Shown here: positions 1 to 7,257 of the stretch, piece after piece
Numbering within the stretch: position 1 is the first letter of the stretch
How the letters are laid out: every line of letters starts with the position of its first letter
Assembly (NCBI GenBank): GCA_015852425.1
Contig: JAAAIG010000388.1
Coordinates: forward strand, 8,952 to 27,084
Direction of reading: 5' to 3'
Length of the DNA: 18,133 nucleotides
Origin: Gryganskiella cystojenkinii
Lineage: Eukaryota > Mortierellomycota > Mortierellomycetes > Mortierellales > Mortierellaceae
Position numbers and translations under genes: made by a program
Notes under the pieces: model-generated
What the model saw: the letters and a program-made list of their open reading frames with translations, nothing else
Database searches by the model: none
What the model was told of the DNA's origin: nothing

Positions 1-68
1 AAAAAAAAAAAAAAAAAATCAAAAAAACAAAAAAAAAAAAAAAAAAAAAATTTTTTTTTTTTTTTTTT
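1..68. repeat. A-tract followed directly by T-tract (low complexity)
   Basis: About 50 bases that are almost all A (interrupted by a TC and a C) run straight into 18 T. The junction is self-complementary and could fold into an A/T hairpin. Similar but shorter poly-A/poly-T tracts recur at 3864-3897, around 14770, 14890 and 18120, so homopolymer tracts are a general habit of this genome. It could also be a contig-edge or assembly-gap artefact. No coding content is seen here. Confidence 0.8.
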
Positions 69-614
69 GGTTGGTAGACGAGCTTAGACACTTTCTTGGC
101 GGAAATACTCTTGAGAGACCACCTTTCGTCTTTGATTTAGTTCTGCTGTCATGTTTTAAGATGTTTCCAGAAGACACCACTGTGTGAAGAGATGGAAGGG
201 AAGAAGGAAGGGCGGATCATGGACAATCTCATGATTTGAGATATCATCACGCAGACACGAACATCGGAACGCGTTTCCAGTGCTCGAGCCACGCGACTGA
301 TACTTTGCTGCTCGTAACAGATTTGTTTTTTTTATTATAAATTGTTGTACTGTACAGTGCTGTTCGAGAGAAGTGCGAAAAGAGAGAGAAATAAAGTCTT
401 GGATCACTCTTTTTTTCAGTTGAAGAAACCGATACTCGAGCCCAATTGCCAAACGTCAGTCAGGAACTGGACCGTCTCCATACCGCTCGCGACTTTTTGT
501 TGTGTTGTTGACTTTTGACGGACATAACAGTTCTCATAGACCTCAGGCCTTGCTCGGACAATAAATCTCGACCGAGACCTTGCAGACGTGTCCATCCACA
601 ACGACAGTATCTAA
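69..614. other. Intergenic stretch with weak coding-like minus-strand segment (416-601)
   Basis: No convincing gene is seen between the A/T tract and the stop codon at 615. On the minus strand, 601-416 is open for 61 codons and its last part reads ETVQFLTDVWQLGSSIGFFN before a stop, with codons like those of the real genes nearby. It begins 13 bases past the stop of the neighbouring Cys-rich ORF, so it may be a remnant of that gene's original 3' end or of another gene. I do not recognise it. The rest (69-415) holds nothing I can name. Confidence 0.3.
331..336 (-). terminator. Candidate poly(A) signal AATAAA
   Basis: The plus strand reads TTTATT here, which is AATAAA on the minus strand. It lies about 280 bases past the stop of the 615-938 minus-strand ORF and 80 bases past the end of the coding-like segment 416-601. 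The surroundings are T-rich, so a chance match is quite possible. Confidence 0.2.
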
Positions 615-938
615 CTATTGTGTGTCGATCTTGGATCCCTTGATGAACAAGTCCAAGTCTGCGTACTTGGCAATCTCCGCGTTCCCATGTGAGATCAGGT
701 TCAAGCGCATCTCATGATCCGGACAAATATCGTATTGGATCGTTTTCGAGACCTCGTCGAGTTTGACTCGACCGTAGCCCCTATTACAATCGGCAAATTT
801 CTGGACTTCGTTTTGTGTAAAGTTCTTGCAGTGGGTGCAGCCACAAGAGGCGTGAGTGTCAAAGACCAGATGGCAGATCATGGCGCATTTGCCAAAGGGA
901 CAAACGTTGACGCCTATTATGTTGCCAAGGACAACCAT
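615..938 (-). CDS. Uncharacterised Cys/His-rich small protein or gene fragment (107 aa)
   Basis: I do not recognise this family. The reading frame starts at an ATG (938-936) and ends at TAG (617-615). Codon choice (GTC, GGC, AAG, GAC, ATC favoured) resembles the intact genes of the window, while the overlapping plus-strand frame looks unnatural, so the minus frame is taken as the real one. The first half is rich in cysteine and histidine: CPFGKCAMICH near residues 13-23, then SCGCTHC near 32-38, and single Cys at about 51 and 72. This suggests metal binding or disulfides, by inference only. The frame is open upstream for a further nine or so codons (FEDNID precedes the ATG) until a TGA, so the ATG may be internal and the piece may be the 3' exon of a longer, truncated gene. 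Its 5' end lies only about 30 to 60 bases from the 5' edge of a plus-strand coding fragment, an unusual head-to-head arrangement. Confidence 0.5.
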   Translation of the reverse strand: MVVLGNIIGVNVCPFGKCAMICHLVFDTHASCGCTHCKNFTQNEVQKFADCNRGYGRVKLDEVSKTIQYDICPDHEMRLNLISHGNAEIAKYADLDLFIKGSKIDTQ

Positions 939-1000
939 GTCGATATTATCTTCGAAAATGTCGGGTCACCAACTTGCGCCAACCATGCAAAGCACAATGA

Positions 1001-1586
1001 CGATATGAAAAGAGCTACAGGAATGCTGCGGATGCTCTCCTTGATCGCTTCTACAATTCAACTGGATCTTACGAAATCGCAAAGGAATACAGAGTCATTT
1101 TTGTCATCGTCTTCGGTAAGTTACATGATTTTGCTTTTGTTTTTTGTCTCTTATCTGTAGCTTTGTTCCACTAATTCTCTTCACTGTTTATAGGAGCCGA
1201 GGTGACCATATACACCACAAGCATCAGGAGCAGCAACGAGTACAATGTGTCGAAGGTTTTCCAAGGAAGATACCATTTCGCTAAGGATGTTTACCTTGCC
1301 AATCTCCTCATTCATTTGAGGTTCTGTCTATCGATCAAGGTACTTTCCATCACTCGCCGTCTTCTAAACACTTTCCCTGCCAAAACCCCACTAACTTTAT
1401 TGCTCTTTCGGTGCAGACATCATGCAAACGAATATAGATGTGTCAGTCCAATTCGGAAACTCGATTGAATCGTTGACAAAAGAGGAGCAAGCCCATCATA
1501 ATTTAGAGCTTCATTCAACGCCCTCCTCCAAAGACGTGACAATCCTTTGCGTTAATAACTTAATTCTATCACTCTTTTCTAAATAA
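1001..1586 (+). pseudogene. Plus-strand gene fragment with intron(s), unrecognised, probably decayed
   Basis: Three coding-like pieces are visible: 1001-1115 (reads RYEKSYRNAADALLDRFYN and on), 1194-1339 (reads GAEVTIYTTSIRSSNEYNVS and on) and 1417-1586 (reads IMQTNIDVSVQFGNSIESLT and on, ending at TAA 1584-1586). A GTAAGT donor at 1116 and a TATAG acceptor ending at 1193 join the first two perfectly in frame. The second junction has a GT at 1340 and a GTGCAG acceptor ending at 1416, but joining them gives a stop after a few codons. The strongly coding third piece is open only in a frame needing one extra base, so this locus is probably broken there. There is no start: an in-frame TGA sits at 998-1000. 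The family is not recognised. The 3' end converges on the kelch gene, 47 bases away. Confidence 0.5.
1116..1193 (+). other. GT-AG intron, 78 nt, in the plus-strand fragment
   Basis: The donor is GTAAGT and the acceptor TTTATAG, with a T-rich interior. Splicing joins TTC-G to GA-GCC in phase 1 and yields a smooth reading frame (VIVFG then AEVTIY). This shows the fragment derives from a normal spliced plus-strand nuclear gene. Confidence 0.6.
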
Positions 1587-1633
1587 GCTAATTTCAAATC
1601 GTTTCCTCTTCTTCCAAATGATCGCGTCTTCTC

Positions 1634-3757
1634 TCACATCTGTCGCATTCTCAACTCTTCCTCAACTCTCAAAGCCTCCATGTTCAACTCGTGCTGAACC
1701 TGCTTCAATGCCAGCTGTCTCTTCACCAAGTCCGTTCTCGACTCCACATTATCAGACAACGTCGTAGCGGACGTTAATGTCGCCTTCGAATCCCACCTGG
1801 ACAACGAAATATCTTCATACCCTGAGTGCTGTACGAGCGGAGACGCACCGGCCAAACTTTGCTGTGGCGAATCTTGAACACTCTGAGGACTGCGGACCGC
1901 TCCCCAGTCCGCATTAAAGGCCATGGAACCCGATTGAGGCGAACGAGGCATCGTCGACGTCCCACTACCCCAAGGACGTGGGGAAGTGTAAGACTGAGGC
2001 TCATGAGGCTGTGGATGTGGAGGCGATGGGTACCATGAAGCAGGAGACTTTTGCGGGTACGAAGGCGAGAGAACAGGGGGAGCAGAGGAATAGGGGTCTG
2101 CGCCATACTCAGCATTGATTTCGTAAATATCCTGATGATTGGGAGATCGGCCAACAAGCTCTGTCTTGCTTCCTGTAACAGAACGACCAGGCGAGGATGG
2201 TGAGTCATGCTCGACCCACTTTGATTTTTTGCGAGGAGAAGGAGGGGATAGGTCCCGACGAAGTTCATGTAGATTGGTTTCGACTTTTGAGGGAGAATCG
2301 ACCTCGTTGTTCTCCTTTGGCACCAGTTGACGGGTCTTTCTACGACGGAAAAAGAGAAAGGTGCCTATGGCGGCCAGGACCACGATGGCACCGATACCTC
2401 CCGCGATGGGTCCGATACTCGAACCATGAGAAGACAAGGATGATCCGTCCGTGGTGGATGATGAGTTGGAACCAGGAGACGACGATGGAGATGGCGTACT
2501 GGTACCAGTGGGGTCAAACTGATTGACCCATTGGTTGGTTCGCAAGTTGTAGATAATTATAGGAGCGTTCGAGATGCCTACGCCACTGCCTATGTTGTGG
2601 TGGAAGGGGGGTAATAGTCGGTGGTATTTTGTTAAGACGGATACAAAAGGAGGCAAATAAAAACGTAAAGAACATGAGTGACAATGACAAACAATAAAAT
2701 GAGAGGTACAAATTGAGAGGGAAAGAGACAAAAAAGAGTTGTGCGGAAAACAGATGAAAAAATTACCTCCATAGGCCAAAAAACTATCGCCTGCGACAGC
2801 ACAGGCCATATCATACCGAGGACTGGGCGCTGGATTCCCTGCTATCCAGTTCATAGAAGCGAGATCGAGGACGAAAATCGCCCCAGAAACTGAATTAGAC
2901 GCATCCAGGCCACCAAATACGACCATCTTTGTTCCACCATACGCCGAGACCATACAATGGCACGATCTAATTCCAGGACTGGCTCCTGTAGCCTCCAGAA
3001 TCCCCGACCAAGTGTCGATCGCCGGCTCATATTCTACAAGAGTTGCAACTGTGGTGGAGGAAGAAGCTGACGTGCCTAGGATTCCACCGTAGATGACCAT
3101 CGATTTCCGGAAGGTAGACCAAACACCAGAGTAAGATTGCATATTCGTGTTACTGGAAGGGGTAGGAGTACTCGTAAAAGTTGCCTGTCCCGCTGTGATA
3201 TCATATACGACCATATTCACGGCCGTGGTAGGCTTCCCATTGAGGATATAGACCTTGCTCGAGTCGGGATCCAAGACCGCTTCCGTACCAACTTGGAAAC
3301 TCGATAAAATAGGTGGAATCGGGGTATTCACCCATTGATTGGTCGCGATCGTGTAAGTGGACAGGAATCGATTGAGGGTATCGAAGATGATGAGTTTAGT
3401 TTTGTCGGTGGTGTGAACCATGGCTTGGGAAAAGGTCGCAGTCCCCATGGAAAGGTTTGTCCATGGTGGGGACGAGCTTGAAAAGGGCTTTGTGAGGTCA
3501 AGAGAGAAGAAAGCCGTGCTGTCTGCAGTGGAGTGGGAAATATTTCCACCTTGTATATACAGGGTTTTCTCGTCCAAGACGACCCATTGAAAATTAGTGG
3601 TGAGTGCAGGAGGCGTGGAGGTGGTACTTCGGGCTGTGGTGAAGAGAGGAAGGATGAGAGTGAGGGTGAAGGAAAGAGTCATCAGGATGGATGTGACACC
3701 GGCTTTTGAACCTGTACCTCCCCTTGATCTGGCTGGACGTTCCCTCTGTGATGGCAT
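1634..3757 (-). CDS. Kelch-repeat type I membrane protein (648 aa after splicing)
   Basis: Two exons, 3757-2767 and 2589-1634, give a 648-residue protein. The ATG at 3757 is chosen because it precedes a classic signal peptide: basic residues 5-18, then a hydrophobic core at about 21-39 and a likely cleavage near Ala42. The upstream open frame is only poly-Lys/Phe low complexity. The lumenal/extracellular part carries kelch-like blades with GG doublets: LYIQGG (66-71), MVIYGG (219-224), MVVFGG (277-282) and FLAYGG (325-330), each followed further on by a W as in kelch/galactose-oxidase propellers. A Ser/Thr/Pro/Gly-rich stalk (358-388) leads to one transmembrane helix (about 391-411, GPIAGGIGAIVVLAAIGTF) and a stop-transfer RRRK. 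The 237-residue tail is Ser/Pro-rich with many SP sites and ends in a charged Leu-rich helix (about 615-648) that may form a coiled coil. The layout is that of a cell-surface or endomembrane receptor or scaffold; such proteins are common in Mortierellaceae. The ligand is unknown. Confidence 0.85.
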   Translation of the reverse strand: MPSQRERPARSRGGTGSKAGVTSILMTLSFTLTLILPLFTTARSTTSTPPALTTNFQWVVLDEKTLYIQGGNISHSTADSTAFFSLDLTKPFSSSSPPWTNLSMGTATFSQAMVHTTDKTKLIIFDTLNRFLSTYTIATNQWVNTPIPPILSSFQVGTEAVLDPDSSKVYILNGKPTTAVNMVVYDITAGQATFTSTPTPSSNTNMQSYSGVWSTFRKSMVIYGGILGTSASSSTTVATLVEYEPAIDTWSGILEATGASPGIRSCHCMVSAYGGTKMVVFGGLDASNSVSGAIFVLDLASMNWIAGNPAPSPRYDMACAVAGDSFLAYGGNFFICFPHNSFLSLSLSICTSHFIVCHCHSCSLRFYLPPFVSVLTKYHRLLPPFHHNIGSGVGISNAPIIIYNLRTNQWVNQFDPTGTSTPSPSSSPGSNSSSTTDGSSLSSHGSSIGPIAGGIGAIVVLAAIGTFLFFRRRKTRQLVPKENNEVDSPSKVETNLHELRRDLSPPSPRKKSKWVEHDSPSSPGRSVTGSKTELVGRSPNHQDIYEINAEYGADPYSSAPPVLSPSYPQKSPASWYPSPPHPQPHEPQSYTSPRPWGSGTSTMPRSPQSGSMAFNADWGAVRSPQSVQDSPQQSLAGASPLVQHSGYEDISLSRWDSKATLTSATTLSDNVESRTDLVKRQLALKQVQHELNMEALRVEEELRMRQM
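2590..2766 (-). other. GT-AG intron of the kelch gene, 177 nt, in-frame
   Basis: On the minus strand the donor is G|GTAATT after the last kelch GG, and the acceptor is ACATAG|GC, giving Gly-Gly-Ser across the junction. The interior reads as an implausible Phe/Cys/Leu/His-rich peptide and is T/C-rich, as expected of an intron. Its length is a multiple of three and it has no in-frame stop, so the gene would stay open if it were retained. Confidence 0.8.
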
Positions 3758-3863
3758 TAACGAAGGAGAGAGTGAGTGTGTGTGGGTGGAGAAGAAAAGA
3801 AGACTCGGCAATGGTGCCTTTGAAGGGGGAGGATGAGGGATGCCTGGACAAAAACAAAAACAA

Positions 3864-3898
3864 AACAAAAAAAAAAAAAAAAAAAGTGATTTTTTTTT
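3864..3898. repeat. Poly-A / T low-complexity tract upstream of the kelch gene
   Basis: A run of about 20 A (with preceding AAAAC units) is followed by GTGA and a run of T. On the minus strand this forms a T-rich stretch about 110 bases upstream of the kelch ATG, in the probable promoter or 5' leader. Poly(dA:dT) tracts commonly exclude nucleosomes from fungal promoters; whether this one does is inference. Confidence 0.5.
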
Positions 3899-4157
3899 GC
3901 GGCCCATTTCGTGCATTATTTTTCTTTTCTTTTGTGAGCCCAAAGCAAGTGTGCATCAAAGGCAAAGAAATAAACTTTGTGAGACAAAATACACAACAGT
4001 GGCAAAGTTAGTTTATACATTAGAATATATGGTTCTCTTTTATATTCTATTTTTTATGCCTTCCATTCAATGTATCTCAGAAGTGAGATTCAGAAGAAAA
4101 AACACCTTGACTAAGGCAGTATACAAATGTTGTGTTGTCTAACTTGTCTTGGTGAAA
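3899..4157. other. Intergenic: probable kelch promoter and left flank of the MULE relic
   Basis: This is AT-rich, with no gene seen. It contains TATA-like stretches (TATATGG and TTTATATTC near 4025-4045) but none is at a clearly convincing distance from either start. No inverted repeat resembling a MULE terminal repeat could be matched by eye to the far side of the transposase relic. Confidence 0.3.
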
Positions 4158-5735
4158 ATGTCCTCAGTGCCATCTGAAATAGACATGGATGGAGTGAAAA
4201 TCGATTACCGATTCAATTCATAGGGCGAATGGGATTGACTATTTTGCTCCCAGGAAAGCCAGTCTCGAAATCCAGAGCCAATAGGGCATTTCAAACCTAG
4301 CCTTTTTCCCGCATTTTATTTTGAAGTCATTAACGGCGCGGAGTTGAGAAGGTGTCAAAAAAAAAAGAAAAAGATGTTGAGAGCTATCACAACATCCCTT
4401 TCTGTGCAACTAAGACCGATATTTACTGAGTAACAGACTATCGACACAGGTGGAGTCCTTAAAAAAAACGATCTTTATATTTCGTCGTCAATGAATAGTC
4501 TACCTTGGAATTGAACCAGGCTTTGTTTTGTTTTTTTTCTTGCAACGCAAAAGCCCTTGTAACTTTCAAGCAGAAGAATTAAATGGAACGATTTTTTTTG
4601 GCCAGCAGAATCAACGCAGTCCAGGTGGACAACCTCAGAGCCCACAACAGACAGAAAAGGGTTTTAGTGATTTTACTTGACACCTGTACTTTAAGGTTCG
4701 AAACCTTGTTACTGGAAGTTGGACTAGTTTTCATTTCCCATCTTTTTCGGGGATACTTTCAGAGAGAGATGCATTATTCTTCCACCGAAAAGGGGACTCT
4801 ATCTGTGTGTACTATACTAGATCGAAAAGCAAACATAGGTGTACCAGTCGCCCTCATGGTGTGCAACTCCGAATCAAAGTAAGCTGCGGTTTATTCTCTT
4901 TATGTGCTCTTCTTCCCTACTCGTAAAAGTCGAGCAAACTGTCAGCTTTTGTCCTCCCGATATTCCCTTCAGCTTCTTGATTATTTATGCCAACTTTTTT
5001 TTGGGCCTGAATGATAGGAATGTTTTAAGAACCTGGCTCATCTGGGTCAAGGACCACTGTGGCCTGAATGCGTCCAAATTTATGGTGGACTGCACCAGAA
5101 CGGAAACGGAAGCGTTGCGACAAGCGTTCAAGACTTTGGACATCTATTATTGCTCATTCCATGTTGCACAGGGATTGGAGCGGAAGGCCAAAATTATGGT
5201 GTAAGTGCACTTTTTTCATTTATTTTTCGGGCGACACCAGGAGGAGGAAAGGTTGAGGTGGCACCAAAAAAATAACACATTATTGTTGTAGTCCTCTATT
5301 CTCGTAGGTCAGTGTCTGCGATGCTATGCGACTGCATTTGAAAGAGATCCGAAACGCCAAGAGCGATGAGGAGCGACTGCAGAAATGGAACTCCTTCGCG
5401 GAGGTTTTCCCTAAACGCAAGATGATTACTGTAACTACCTGAAAACGTGGATGAGCCCAGCCCGGAAATTTAGAGAAATGGGCATTGTATCTTAAAAGGG
5501 TACTTAGAGGAAGGCCTTTGACAGTGAGGTGCACTCACCGCAAAAAGACTAATTCTCGCCTTTGTCTTGTCTGACGATAATAGAATTACCAACACATCAA
5601 CACTAACAACCCTGTGGAAACATGGCTTGAGACGTTGAAGAGGCAGCACCTGGGAAGCCAATCTGAATTTTTCGATATTGCTGGTCTAATGGTGAAGATA
5701 CTGGTTCTAGAGCAAAGGTACGCATTACGCGTGGT
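4158..5735 (+). pseudogene. Mutator-like (MULE) DNA transposase pseudogene
   Basis: The pieces stay in the expected order but in several frames. The N-terminus starts at ATG 4158 (MSSVPSEIDMDGVKIDYRF) and is cut by TAG 4221 and TGA 4236; it continues GEWD, LFCSQESQSR, and GHFKPSLFPAFYFEVINGAE. The MULE core follows: VILLDT with the probable first catalytic Asp (4679-4681), GVPVALMVCNSESK, then across an intron LRTWLIW, FMVDCTRTETEA with the second Asp (5088-5090), and YCSFHVAQG with the C-x2-H pair (Cys 5151, His 5160). After a second probable intron (5199-5307) come DAMRLHLKEIRNAKSDEERL, NYLKTWMSPARKFREM in a shifted frame, and NNPVETWLETLKRQHLGS with the probable catalytic Glu (5617-5619). 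The order NSES...D...C-H...NNxVExW is typical of MULE transposases. Multiple stops and frameshifts show it is dead. Terminal inverted repeats were not found by eye. Confidence 0.8.
4879..5017 (+). other. GT-AG intron, 139 nt, in the MULE pseudogene
   Basis: The donor GTAAGC follows the NSES motif, and the acceptor ATGATAG precedes GAATGTTTTAAGAACC. Splicing keeps the frame (NSES, K, NVLRTW) and restores the spacing expected between the NSES and L-x2-W motifs of MULE transposases. The element's gene therefore carried introns. Confidence 0.65.
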
Positions 5736-5749
5736 GTAGCGACCCGAGA

Positions 5750-6930
5750 TCAACAATGGCGATGAGCTTTGGCAGACGTTGAAACACGTCTTGGAGAATT
5801 TAATCCGACAGGGGTTCTTGGTCGAACGTCGACCCCTCCTTGGTCTTTTGGAAAATTGCCTTCTTGCTCGAGCGCGAGTTGGAATCCATGGTCATTGATC
5901 GAAATGGTAAGAGTGCAAGTTGGTGGAAATCCCAGATGGATAATTTTTGCAAATGAGGCATTGATGGCCGCCATATTGTAAGTCCCTCCTCCAACGACTC
6001 TCCGGGTGCTGTAATTTGAGTACTCTCAGTCTTTCAAACCAGGATGGAAACCGGTACATCGGATTTTCTTCCTCATCGTGGCAATATTCATCCATAGCCG
6101 ACACTCTGCTGTTGTCCAGAGTTTGAGACTGATCCTCCCTCATCTAGTCAACGTCGAGGACATTTGTTTCACTCCGACTGGCGCGACATTCTTAACCGGG
6201 AGAATGTTTTGATCCTAGAAGCATTTCACTGACTCAGTTAGTCGAAACCGTGATCGACCCTTTCGAAAACTTGAACTCGACCATCGAGTGCATTAGTTTA
6301 AGAGGTCCTACAGGTTCAAGAAAAATGCATCGTTGAACAGGATGTTGCACGGTTTTCAATGCTTCTCTCAGCTGGAAATCTTGGTCCTGAGTATGCCTTC
6401 GGTCAAGTTTATGTTTGTTTATAAACCGAACAAGGTTTCAACGTCCCGAAGCAGGAAAAGGAAGACGGCATCCGCGGATTCGAGTGAAACTCGAGTCAGC
6501 CCTATGGCCAAGTGGTAGTAGTGATGGTGATCCTGACTACGATGATAGGATGACGACGATGTTGGAAAGACCGTCTGGGAAGCAAGACGATTCGATCTTT
6601 TTTGCAAGTATTTCCCAACATCTGGCGCTTTTGATCTGGGAACTAGAGTTTATCATAGGTTAACAGCGGGATATTATACTAAATCAGCATAAATGACCTC
6701 CGCAAAGCCCGTGTTGTCCATGTCGTCGTCAGCTTCGTGCTCGCCTGCAGGTAACAACTCAGCATCACGTCCCTGAGGCTTGAGAGGACACGGACCTTGG
6801 GCTCAAAGTGGTCTTCCGACTGACCCATGGATTACCCAATCTGGAGGAACTAAGTCTTCGGTTCTACCCTGGAAAGCGTATGCGTGGCACGGAAAGCGGA
6901 CGTTTTGGGTATCCATGCACCAGTAGGAAA
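5750..6930 (+). pseudogene. Eroded leucine-rich-repeat (F-box family-like) pseudogene
   Basis: Short LRR-like pieces appear in order on the plus strand but in changing frames. LLQRLSGCCNLSTLSLSN starts near 5986; VVQSLRLILPHLVNVEDI lies at about 6110-6165 in a piece ended by TGA 6210; LVETVIDPFENLNSTIECIS starts near 6238; LHGFQCFSQLEILVLSMPSV is at about 6345-6405; ITSLRLERT starts near 6764; and LTHGLPNLEELSLRFY starts near 6820. The pattern of L-x2-L-x-L strands after 'CCNL', 'FSQLE' and 'LPNLEE' is what the large F-box/LRR proteins of this window show. No F-box itself is visible, so the family assignment rests on the LRR style only. It is on the opposite strand to the four other F-box loci and starts within tens of bases of the MULE relic. 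At least five frame changes and several stops show it is non-functional. Confidence 0.55.
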
Positions 6931-7257
6931 TAAAGAAAATGACTGCATTTCAGACCATCCATGTCCCCCAATGAACGAAACGCGTTGTCGTTTTAATGTG
7001 ATTCAAACCAAGAGTTTACTTTCTCATACTTTCTCATTCTACCCCGACCTTTTGGAACGTGATTCTGAGTTTGTTGGCTCCTATTGTGTGTCTTACAAGT
7101 TATTTTATAATGTGTGGAGGAGAGGAAGTGGGGTACTCTTCTTGTTCGTGGAGTTAGAAGACTATAAAGTGTTGCGGATCAAACTCTTTACACTGAACAG
7201 GAAGATATTTTGGTAAGGTGCTTGACTAACAAAAAGAGGCTTTTTCGAGCTTAATAC
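6931..7257. other. Intergenic spacer downstream of gene A, no gene seen
   Basis: About 330 bases between the LRR relic and the stop codon of F-box gene A. Open frames here are short and have no recognisable motif or codon bias. It should contain the 3' UTR of gene A. No canonical AATAAA on the minus strand is evident; the nearest A-rich candidate is around 7104-7115 (CATTATAAAATAAC on the minus strand). Confidence 0.3.

Noticed and set aside
714..1160. A 148-codon plus-strand open frame overlapping the Cys-rich minus ORF.
   Set aside because: Its codon use is unnatural, it runs through an evident intron, and the overlapping minus frame and the other plus frame (from 1001) are the ones with real coding character.
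3758..3943. N-terminal extension of the kelch protein by 62 residues.
   Set aside because: It encodes Lys, Phe and Cys low complexity derived from homopolymer tracts, would bury the signal peptide, and the open frame there does not need an ATG to be explained.
4690..4706. GGTTCGAAACC, a perfect match to the tRNA B-box consensus.
   Set aside because: No A-box or cloverleaf fits upstream, and the site lies within the MULE transposase relic near its first catalytic Asp.
4106..7229. A 9-bp direct repeat CTTGACTAA at 4106-4114 and 7221-7229 that could be a MULE target-site duplication around the transposase and LRR relics.
   Set aside because: The sequences just inside the two copies do not form an inverted repeat, and one 9-base match between two flanks of about 500 bases is expected by chance.
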